A stretch of DNA of 64,000 nucleotides from Branchiostoma floridae. Its lineage: Eukaryota; Chordata; Leptocardii; Amphioxiformes; Branchiostomatidae. Below, in pieces: positions 24,201 to 36,200 of this stretch. Below the pieces are notes generated by a model. It saw only the letters and a list, made by a program, of their open reading frames with translations, was not told where the DNA came from and did not search any database. The stretch lies in assembly GCF_000003815.2 (NCBI RefSeq), contig NC_049994.1, positions 5,459,670 to 5,523,669 of the forward strand. Direction: 5' to 3'. Numbering within the stretch: the stretch's first letter is position 1; each line of letters opens with the position of its first letter. A program made the translations under genes and the position numbers.

Positions 24201-27200
24201 ACACAGTGGCATTAGATTTTGGAGTCTGCAGAATGTCATCAATAAACGTACTTGCTGTGGCCTAAACTAGAATGTTGCTATTACGTGAAAGTGTAGTTAA
24301 ACATGCTATCAACATGCTATCTTCTACATAGTGAATGGCATCTACAAACCACCAGCTTGGAAGAGAAATAGAAGGAAAGAATAGAGAGTATGATTTTCTA
24401 ATAGTCCCAACACAAAATGTTTTTCATGCCTTTTCTGTTTTGGGGTTAGCTGATTGAAGCATGTAAAAGTAAAGTGCATTTAAAAAAGGCAACCCTCATG
24501 AAACCTCTGATGGAAATAATCTCCAAGCAGATCCTATTATGACATACATATAAGATAGTACTTAACTGGCCAAGGAGTGTAGTCAACCAAGAAGTGTACA
24601 TTTACCATGTAGCCAGACACACTCCTAGGCCGGCTTCACTCTTCTGGCAGCTTTTGATACTATCTTATAATACCGTAGGATCTGCTTGGAGACTATGATG
24701 GAAAGACATGCAGGAAACTTTCACTACGTTACAATCACCAGACACCATTAAACAGGGACAACAGACTTACGTAGATGGCAAAAATACAGAGCTGGAAAGA
24801 AAGAAAAGAGGTTTATGTACAACGTAGTCTGATTTTCTTCAAGAGTTGAAACTCTCATCATTACCATACACTCACTTGCACACAGACAGGTCTATTACTA
24901 TTTAACCATAAGAACAGTATTGATGATTAAAAGAGAAGATATTACAGTCTGATTAGAGTAGAACAGACTAGTTTGGTTGCTAGTACAGAAAAGAAACCAA
25001 TTAAAAGTACATTTCAGTATCTGTTAAACATGGCGTATACTTGGAATAAAAAATTCTGAAAAATCATTGTATACAAAGCAATTACTTGTAAACAGCTGAT
25101 CACCAATGGACCCTTTCAGCCGAATGCGATATCGAACAAATAGAACCCCCTATTCTATTTCGAATACTCGGTCAAAAACAGCCCTAGTGGGACAGGAATG
25201 GGCAAAGAAAAATGCTATGCCTTTTTTGTTGAAGACTATACCGACCAAGTATTGTTGTTTTGGGAAGGGTAGGCGCTACATAGCATTTCTTTCTTCCTGG
25301 ACAGGATGCGCATGTAAAGCAGTGTACGTAGAAGAGATGGGACTCTGCACTAGCAGACTTTGTAGTAGGGTCTTATATTTGACACGTGGTACAAGCTCCC
25401 TCTCCGTGAGTGACCGAGCTGCTTTCTTCTTAATTTGTTTTTTCTCCAAAGCATGTATGCACATGCCATGCATACAACAAACGCAGTAAAAACCCTGTCA
25501 CAGAATCTGATATCATACCCAGATTTACACCTGCATCGACCGCATGTCAGAAACCAGGCACTCCTGCCCACCAACAAGGTAATATCATGGATCACCTACC
25601 GCTTACGCTTTGATTGAAATTATATCACCCTTACCGCGACTATATGGGCCCCCTCCTCAAATGACTGTACCTAGTGGATGTAGCATTCCACAAAGAATGC
25701 ATAACATTTTTCTTCCGCCTGTTCTGAGAGGATTTCAGGGCCCCAAAAGCTAAACTGAAGTCAGCCGGTATCCTCAGCTTGATAGCGGCGGCGGCCATGT
25801 TTTTGCAACTCGCGCCGTTTTTGACCGAGGTTTTGAAATAGAACCCGAGATCGAACAGGGGGCGGGGCATATGGTGTTTGACTGGAAGGGTCCATTGGGA
25901 GGAAGATAGGTGGGAATAATTAAGGGAAGAAGGGAAGGGGAGGATCACTAATATCTGTGATACAACAGGGTTGGTACTACGTTATAGCCAAAGCATTTAC
26001 TTGTACATGCTTGTCAACAAAGATTTAGATCTGAAAAAAATACATTAAAAAACTTGATAATGGACCCTTCCATTGGTAAAGCACCCTTAGTGATGGACCC
26101 TTGCCAAAAACAGTCTTTAAAAAATGAGCAAGCGAAAAAAAAATATTTTATTTGTCTTGTCCTTATTGTACTAGAGGTAATCTAATGCAAATCATTGCTA
26201 GAGAGAAAAGAAGAAGCAACAGAAACAGGAAAATGGTATCATAGGAATGGAAACTTTGTTTCTCCTAAAGGATAACCAAAAACTGCAAAAAAATGTTCAA
26301 AATTAAAATTCTACTAAAAAGCTACTGTAACAGAGAAGACACATTTCATTTTACCTGCCAGTCCCTGACAAAAGCTTAGCCTGAGTTCCATCCTCTGTAG
26401 TGACTGCTGGCTCAATCCTTTCACTTGCTAACCACGGAGTCTGATTTTGATTTGATTTGATTTATTTTGCACAATCTTTAAAAAAGTTAACATAAAACAA
26501 ATTAAAGGATGAAAGTACATGCAGGGGGGAAGAAAAAAGCCTCGTGGCTTGTACAAAGTCTTCCTCCAAAGTAACAAGATTGAATAGACAAAATGGAAAT
26601 AAATTAACAAAATGGAAATAAAGAGTCTGGACCTGCACGTTCTGAACGAGCTTGCTGGTTGGCCCCATTCCTCTAGACCCCTCCCTAATCCCTCTCACAT
26701 GAAGGCTTTTTATCATCATCAACATGGCTGACACGGATGTGGGCACTCCAGCCCCCTCGATTGACGAAAGTAATTTCAGTGTTTAGCAAGTGAAAGGATT
26801 GAGCCAGCCGTCACTACGGAGGAGGGTACTCAGTACAATGTGTTCCAGTCAGAATTGCCCTGAAGAAGGTGACGGACGGTCACCGAAACGTCGGTGAGAA
26901 TAAAGCACTGGTTGTGTAAAAAGAGTCTCTTTATTCAGAGGATGGTACTCAGGCTAACAAAAGCTATCAGATGCAATCTGACACGGCTGACTGTTTACAA
27001 AACTTCTCCAGTTGTTTGAGTAACTTGTGTACTGTGTATTTCACCTGCTGTGTGAGGTCATGATCCAGTGGTTGGAGCAGGGATGGCAGAAGATACGACC
27101 ACACAGTCTGCAGTGGTGCTGGGGAGAGAGGAGAGAGAGTTAACCTTCCATCTGTATTTCTTACAAGTGTTATATCTGGATGATTTGTGTTTTACATGTT

Positions 27201-30200
27201 AGAATTCACAGTAGCTGTGTCCTTGTCTCCTCCCATGGTATTTGGATGTTGATGAAATGAATTAAAAAATGACACTCTCTTAATTTTATTGTAAGATAAG
27301 AAAACCAGCATATTTTTGTAATTGTTGTGATTTGAATTTAAGTAGATTGCACAGAATCATAATGACAATGAAGTACTCATTTAACATAACAGCAAATAAA
27401 GTACTCTCCAAACTAAGGCATGGGCTTTCTTCGGATGTCTTTTTAATTGCCTTTTCTGTGATCCTCTCTTCTTGTCAGTTTTTTTTTGCATTTAATGTAA
27501 AAACTGTCAAAAGGAAAGGCAGACAAAATATGCCTAGCAAGCTGGGGCCTAACCTCTTCTTGGAAAGTACAGAATAGAAGAAACTGTAGGATCTCACCTT
27601 CCTGACAATGATGGAGAAGTCTGTCTTAAGTTTTAAGACGTATTAAGACGGGATACTGGTCTACAGGCAGACAACTTGGGGAAGGCGATGACTGACAGAA
27701 ACCTCTGGGCTGCTACAGTGGTTCAGGTGGCAGGGGAGGAGCAGCACCCGACATAAGTCAAGTAAGTCAAGTCAAGTCTTAAGTTTTTGTTGTCATGATT
27801 AGCCATTCTTCTTGCCAGTTTTATGTACTTTACAAAATACTGACAAAAAGAAAGGCGGACAAAACCTGTCTTGCAAGCTAGGGCCTAACCTTTTCTTGGA
27901 GTGTACAGAGTAGTAACAAGACACTGATAGATGCTCACCTTCCTGACAATGATGGAGAAATCTGTCTCACACTTCATACACTTCTTCACCTCCTTATCCT
28001 CCATCCACCTCTCCCCAGTACGCAGCTTCTGCAGATACTCCAGCTGGTCTGTTTTCTGCCAAAGTTGGTCCTTCTCTCTGCAGAAAGCCAAAACAGTTGT
28101 GAAACAGGATTTTTGTTAATTTTTCATGAACTGTGTTAGACCCTAGTATCATGATACCCAGAATAACAGTGCCACAGACATGGTACAGGAGTGTGTGTAG
28201 TCTATTGGTTAGTCACCCTGCCTCTGTACCAAGATCGTGAGTTCGAATTACGAGGGGCGTTCAATAAGTAATGCCCCTGACTAGGGCTGGGTATCGGTAC
28301 AGCGTACCGGTACAAAACCGTTTTTTCTTATTGGACCGGTCCAGAAAAACCGGACCTGAAAAGATTAGGTGGACCGGATGTTGGACCTATTAGAAAATTA
28401 ATAGATTATTTTATCAGGCATCATATGTTTTGGTGCTTGCAGGTTGAAGAAAATAACAAGAGTGAAGTAGAGTAGAGTTTATAATAGTTTCTACCAAGCT
28501 TTACAGCCAATTGCACAGGTGCAGTTAGCGTTGTAGGATTTTAAAACGCCAGTGTAAGTCTAATACTCCACCCAACAGATTTCTTTGTTGTGAAATAGAC
28601 CATTGGTATGTGTCATACTGAATCAGGTCCAGGTTCAGGTCCGGACCTGGACCTGATCCTTTGGACCTGAACCGGACCTGGACCTGAATGTTCTGTACCG
28701 GTACCCAGCCCTACCCCTGACCCATTTCCCATAGCAGGAGATTAATGAAACTTGACACAGCTATTAGTCTTTCTTTTCATAGGAACCACACAGAGTTATG
28801 CATTTCTCCCATTGTTTGATGCAGCTCTGGACACCGTTTTTGTAGGACACCCCAGGTTGGTCCTCCAACAGATGCCTCATCATTGGCAGAAGAGGGACGA
28901 CCAGGTCTGGGAGCTGTTTCCACAGACTTCCGTACATGTTTGAATTCAGGATGCCAGCGTTTTACAAGGTCATATGATGGGGCATCATCACCATAAGTTT
29001 CTTTCATTTCATCAAAAGTCTCCTTTGGTGTGCGTCCTTTCAAATACAAAAACCGGATCACTGCGCGACGCTCAACTGGCTCCATTTCACACGTGGTCCA
29101 TTTCACACATGACTCAGTTTAAACACCAGTAAATTAGAAAACACAATTAGTTCAGAGCTGTTTTTGCCACATAACCCATAGAGATATGAATCATTACACA
29201 TGCAAAATTTCATCTACATCAAACAACTGGAAGTGGGTTAGGGGCATTACTTATTGAACACCCCTCGTACTCACCAAGCATGCATGAACTGGCAAGGGTC
29301 CCAGTCCTTAGGATAGGATGCTAAGTTCATTGTGCTTGCCAAAAGTGCACTATGGTAATTTTCCTGGTACAATGAACATGTAAGTGAAATAAGGTTAGAC
29401 ATCCAGGTAATAAGAATTTCATAGAAAAGCAGTGTGAGTGAGTCTAACCTGATGAGTTTGATGAGTTCAGTTTTGAGCTCCATGGTGTCTGTTCTCATCT
29501 CCTGTAGCTCACGTTCCTTTTCCTCACACTCTCTCCGCGCATCGCTTAGCTCAGCCTAGAGTGGCACAAAAAACTTTGGTGAGAAACTAAAAAAAATTCT
29601 GGCAAAACTGTGTGTAAATGTCAAATGCATTCATGCCCAACTCCAATTTTTTCTTCTTTTTCTTTTACACTCCCTTTTTTTTCATTATATTAGGAACGAG
29701 CATACACAATGAATTACAAACATTGTCAAATATTGAGACAGGTACTTCCTATCCATTGCTAATCTTTACTTGTTTAATCTAGACACATGGATCAGCACCA
29801 AGGACAAATGCCTTCACACATGGATCAGCACTTAGCAAAGATACTAAGACGCATAGATCAGCACCAAGGACAGATGCTTAAACACATGGATCAGCACCAA
29901 GGACAGATGCCTAAACACATGGATCAGCACTACGGACAGATGCCTAGACACATGGATCAGCACAATGGACAGATGCCTAGACACATGGATCAGCACCAAG
30001 GACAGATGCCTAGACACATGGTTCAGCAAACAGAAACATGGATCAACACCAATGAAAGATGCCTGAACACATGGATCCGCACTAAGATCAGATACCAAGA
30101 CACATAGATCAGCACCAAGGAAAGGCGTCTAGACACATACCAAGGACAGATACCTAGACACATGGATCAGCACTAAGGACAGGTACCTTAACACATGGAT

Positions 30201-33200
30201 CAGCATAATGGATAGAGCCTAGACACATGGATCAGCACCAAGGACAGATGCCTAAACACATGGATCAGCACGAAGGACAGATGCCTAAACACATGGATCA
30301 GCACCAAGGACAGATGCCTAGATACATGGATCAGCACCAGGGACAGATGCCTAAACACATGGATCAGCACCAAGGACAGATGCCTAAACACATGGATCAG
30401 CACCAAGGACAGATGCCTAGACACATGGATCAGCACCAGGGACAGATGCCTAAACACATGGATCAGCACTAAGGACAGATGCCTAAACACATGGACCAGC
30501 ACCAAGGACAGATGCCTACCAGACACATGGATAAGCACCAAGGACAGACTCCTAAACAGATGGATAAGCAACAAGGACAGATGCCTACTAAACACATGGA
30601 TCAGCAACAAGGACAGATGCCTACTAGACACATGGATAAGCACCAAGGACAGATTCCTAAACACATGGATAAGCAACAAGGACAGATGCCTAAACACATG
30701 GATCAGCACCAAGGACAGATGCATAGACACATGGATCAGCACCAAGGACATATGCCAAGAGACATGGATCAGCACCAAGGACAGATGCCAATTTGACATC
30801 CATAAAAATCATCTCACACAAAGATGGAACTTATTACTTTAATCTTAAGAGTTTGGTTCCTCTCTTCATCCAGCATCTTCTTGGTCCTCTGTAAGTCACT
30901 ACTGAGGCTGCTGCACTCCTTGTCTTGACTCTGCAGACTGGACTTCAGCTCATCAACCTACAACAGGACAAAACAACTTCAAATTTTGGTTTGCTTCTGC
31001 CTAGTCATACATATATTAAATATAGCTTATTGGAGATTTCTTTTTACACAACCAATAAATACGCAGACACATGCTTACGTTTTCATGTCATTCAGACATA
31101 GTCTTCAGTACTTCCAACTGAGTTCTACTTCATGCTGCTATAAATATTCTGCTACAGATATTACACACTGATATACCCTCAGTCTCTTTTCAAACTAATT
31201 CTCAGCCTGTTGTCTCACATGTAAAATTATAGCCTGTTGTCTCACATAGTCTTCAGTACTTCCAACTGGAGTTCTACTTCATGCTGGTATAAATATTCTG
31301 CTACAGATATTACACACTGATATACCCTCAGTCTCTATTCAAACTAATTCTCAGCCTGTTGTCTCACATGTAAAATGATTTTTAAAAAGCCAAAACCAAC
31401 TTGTCTTAATATAGCCAACACTGACCATTGTCGCATGTATGTCTCTATGCTTCTATCATGTATTTGCCTTCAGTCTTGAACTTGCAACTTAATCTTTATC
31501 TATATGATAGCCTACAACCAGTAAGGTGAGGTGAGCTTACAATACTTGGCAACAAGCAATATTTCTAACAAGTTAAATGTTAATTCCTCCACTGCCTGAA
31601 GCCCGCTATGGAGGCTACTGTTATGTACAAATGTAGCAATACAACGGAATGCCTTACCTCTACAGTAACGTTCTGTAAGGCTATCCCATGATCCTCCTTG
31701 TCCCCGAGGATCTGTTGTTCAAGATCGCTGATGACATGTTCCTGCAGTGCTGACTTCTCCTGGAGAGACTTCAGCTCCTCCTGCTTCTCCTCAAACTCCT
31801 GAAAAATGTTTTCAATAAAAGTCTTCTTAATCCATCTTTGTTTGGTGTAAACAGTAAATCTTTAAGTGTAACAAATGGTGGTGGGTCAGTGTTCTAGCTA
31901 GCTTGAATTTTTTTCCACCCCTTGATTTTGAGTTTGAAAAATCTGTCGAGTGTGGAAGGCAAGATGATACTAGGGGTCCGAGGGCATGCCCCACTAGAAA
32001 ATTTTGAAATCTATAGACCCTCTGAAATGCTAGTTCCTGCATTTTGAGGGACACAATTTTGTTTATAAGTTATAGGCTCTGCTTAGTTCAATGGCATTTG
32101 TTTTGCCGCTGGGGACAGACAGAAAGTTTTCCCAATATTTTGTATGTTAAGATGTTAATTGAACCAAGCTGAGTCTACCAGCAAAATTTGCCCCTCAAAA
32201 TAAAGGAAATAGTATTTGAAAGGGTCTAGATTTCAAACTTTTTCCCCAGACCCCCCTAGGATTGTGACACACCCCTTTGACAGAATTTCCATTCAAAATC
32301 CAGGGGACAGAAAAAAATCAGGTAGGCTAGAACACTGACTGATGTGAAGCAAACAAAAGAACCAACCTTGAGCACCCCCTGATGTTGCATTGTGTCATAA
32401 CTGATCTGGAACTTGAGCGAGGAAACCTCCTGTTCCAGGGTGGACTGGGACGTTCGCAGCTCATCTTTTGTCCTTTCTAGTTCTGCTTCCAACTTCTGTT
32501 TCAGACTCGTTGCCTCCTCAAGGTTTTCTATAGTGAAAACCAATTATAGATCATCAATAGGCAAACATTTGATAGTAAACGCAGAATATTTCCTTCATCT
32601 CCTTTTTTTTTTAAACTTCCGTTCCAAATGTTTAACATTCAAAATTTTGAATCACATCCAAGTATGAAAAATATCAGATGATTGATAAGAGGAGCGGTGC
32701 TAATTTATGATAATAATATTTCTTATTTTTTTCAGTATCTGTATTATTTGGTGAAAAAATGGTTTCCAAAAAAAATACAATAATCAAAGGTTGATGCCTC
32801 TTACCGACATTCATCGGATGTTGATCATTGTTTGCTTGGAAAAAAAAACAGAATCACAAAAATGATATCAGAGAAAATAGTGTCCAGGGCGTGTGGGGGG
32901 GGGGGTGTCTTTTCACATATACAGGATTTGGACTTGCTGAATGCCAACATTGAACACACAGTATAGGTATTGGAATAAATAAGCTTTTACGATGTGAAAA
33001 CCTCAACATCAATGCTCAATGCTTCTTTCCATTTTTGTTGTTAGGCCATTAGGCAAAAATGGTAAATTGCCAAAAACATCTTTCTTTAGCTCATTCACAC
33101 CAAACAAAAAATAAACATACTTTTACCAAGAAATACTCCTTGACATTGAGGCAAAAATGTCAGCTTTTTCAAAAGCACTTCTTACTTAATATTTCAAAGC

Positions 33201-36200
33201 TATTGCCAAAGTTACAATAAAGTAATTTCTTCACCTTGCAAGCTGGACGCTCTCCTTTCCAGACTCTCCTTCTCTTCTGTAACTGAGGCTAAATGATTGT
33301 CCAGGTCTTTCTTCTCTGTGGCTGCAGCTTCCAGCTTTTCCAGACATTCCGAGCTAGTCTAAAATAGGAAGATATTCAAAGGATACTGTGTCAATACTTT
33401 TGGTAATGCCCTCCTGTAGTTCCAAAATAACTGCTAGAGGGCCTAAACCTACAGCACTTACTCTCAGTACCTAGAGCTATATACCGATATGAAAATTATG
33501 ACCATAGCATGACCAAGCGTGCAAAATACCCACTTGCACACTTGCACATTGCAACCACTTTTTGCTTGGTGCAACTTACTTCTAAACTCAGGTTGCACAG
33601 GGTACAACTTAGATTTTGAACCTCAGAACTCGATTTTGTTGTCAATTTACTTGGAAGAAATAAATGGACCGAGGCAGCTCTGTTTCATATCAGCCAAACA
33701 TGTATGTATCATTTGTACCTTTTTTTCAGAAATTAGTGAAGTGTAGGTGGTGCAACTTGAAATTCAGCTGTGCAACCTAGTCTTTGCCCTGGGTTGCACA
33801 CTGTGCAACCTGGCTTAGAAAAGTATTTTGTACACTGATGTCCATAACACAAGATATCAAGACAGGAAGTTTTGTTGCAGTACCTGCTAGGCCTAGAACT
33901 TGACCTTTGTTTTCCCAAACCCTATACCAAGACACACACACAGACAAAGACAAACAGAACCTACAACATAACCTCCTTGGCAAAGGTAATAAGCTAAAAT
34001 CAAAGTAGCCATTATCTTTTTTCTTTCATTGAAATAGAATTTTTCCTTGTCAAAGATGATCTAATGCCAGTTTTTATCCCCAAGACTAAATTACATGAAT
34101 AAAGCTACAGCAGTAAATTGTTATTCTCTCTGTAGAGAATGACAGAAAAATATGACACTGGCGCGTACAGTGCTAACACCATACAGAAGAGACCCCTACC
34201 TGAAAAAGCCTGCCCTGCAGTTCATTTCTTTCTGTGACTGCTTCGTCCACCATAACCTTCACTTCAGCCAGCTCACTCTCAGCCCTCTCAACTCTCCTCT
34301 TCAGATCTGTTTTCTCCTGATCCACCTTCATCAGTTCTTCTTTCGTTGCCTCTAGTTCGTCTGAAACTTGTTCATAGTCCTTGTTCAAGTCTGTCTTCTC
34401 CTCTTTGGTGGATTCATACTGTGATTGGAGGTGGGTCATTTCTTCTCGCATAGAAAACATCTTTTCTTCATGTTCTTGGAGCATCTTCTTCTTCCTCTCT
34501 TCAAACACCTGTGTCTGTGTCACGTTCTCTTCTTGAAGTCGTCTCATGTCTTCCACCGTTGTCTCCAGCTGTCTTCTTTGTTGCTCCTCTCTTTCTAAGT
34601 CTTGTCGTACTTGCTGGAGTTCCCCTTCTATGGTTCCTTTTTCTTTGGTCACATTCGCAGCTTCCTCCTCAGTCCTTTTTAATTTCTCCTCCAAGTTTCC
34701 CATGTCCTTCTCAAGTTTAGCTTGAGCAGCATTTGCCTCCTCTTGTAGAGTTAGATGATGGCTATTTAGTTCTTTTATGTCCTCATCCCTTGCTTTTAAA
34801 GTAGTAGTAAGCTCAGCTATTTCCTTCTCTAGCGCTCCCTTTTTACCTTCCATCTCTCCAAGCTTTCCTGTCAACTCTTTGATTTTGGACTCCTTCTTTT
34901 CTATTAGGTTCTCCTTTTCCCCCAAGGTAGACCTCAGTCCCAATTCACTGCTCCCCAGTTTCCCTACTGTAGCCTCCAAGTTTTTCAGTTTATCCTGCAG
35001 CTGTTCTACATTGCTAGCCTTCCCTGTTAGCTGCTGTTTTAGGCTACCAATCTCTCCAACAAGTTTTCCCTTCTCGCCTTCCAGTGTTGCAATTCTTTCC
35101 TGTAGCCGTGCTTTCTCCTCTTTTGCTGTACTCTGTCCATCTTCAATCTTCTTCTTCAGTTTTGTTACGTCTGTGTCTTTATCTCGCAGGTCCCTCTTAG
35201 CCTCTTCCAGGCGTCTCTGAAGCTCGTCTTCCTTGTTCTCTAGCCTGCTTACAGACGTCTTGAGGCCTGCTAGCTCCAGCATCACTGCTCTTGCACCTTC
35301 TTGCTCCTCCTTCCATCTCATCTCTAAAGACTTCACCTGGTTCTTAAGCTCCGAACCCTGAGCCTCCTCTGTCCCTAGTTTCATCTCCACGAGCATTCTC
35401 TCCTTCTTTTCTTCCTCAACCTTCCTCTTCAACTCCTCCATGGAGTTTGTCATCTCAAGTTTCTTGATCTCCGCAGTTTCCAGTTTTATCCGCCATTCGG
35501 CGATCTCCTTCTCCAAGTCCTGTACTCTCGCTATATTGTTCGATAACTCCTCCCCAACTCCCTCTTTCTCCTCTATCAAAGCTTTGCAGTGTCCTTCTAA
35601 GCTGGAAACTTTGTCTTCCAGCTCTTTGCATCTATTTTTCTTTCCTACAGAGTTGTCTTCTGATGTTTTTAGCCTCCGTTCTAGATCCAGTTTTACACTT
35701 GAGTGTTCACTCTCTGCTTTTGAGATCTGCTCACTTAGATCTTTGATTCGCTGCGACAGCTTCTGTTCATTTCCACTCATGTTTGATCGCATTTCATCGT
35801 TCTGCATGTTCAACTCGTCCAGCATTCTCTCCATAAGAGAGACTTTCTCTTTACCACCCTCTACCTCTGACTCTAAGTCTCCTACCTTCGTTTTTAGTTC
35901 CATTGTTTCTTTGTCTCTCTGAGTTTTCTCTTCCTGTAGTGTGTCTTTTTCTACTTCTAATTCTGATATCTGGACCTGTAATTTATCAACTGTTTTGTCC
36001 AACTCCTGCTTTTCCTTTTGCAGGGTTTGTGATTTCCCTGTAATTTCTGAAAGAGATGTTTCCACTTGCAGTAGTCTATCTTCTAACTCCTTCCTTGCTG
36101 AATCTAAATGTTGTATCCTTTCTTCATACTCAGTTCTTTCTCTTTCTAGGCTGTCCGCTTTTTCTTTGCTTTCCCCACTACTCATTTCTGATGTCTGTGC

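Larger units (their letters stand above)
28195..29290. mobile_element. SINE interrupted by a mariner insertion
   Basis: A tRNA-like head (TATTGGTTAGTCACCCTGCC, box-B-like GTGAGTTCGAAT) ends at the mariner's TA. SINE-like sequence (CTCACCAAGCATGC, CCCAGTCCTTAGGATAGGAT) resumes after 29270. The interruption falls inside the box B region. Confidence 0.55.

Noticed and set aside
29787-30799. Repeat proteins [11 protein letters not shown] / HLSLVLIHV
   Set aside because: Pure minisatellite with no promoter, unique ends or splice borders, inside a FYCO1 intron.
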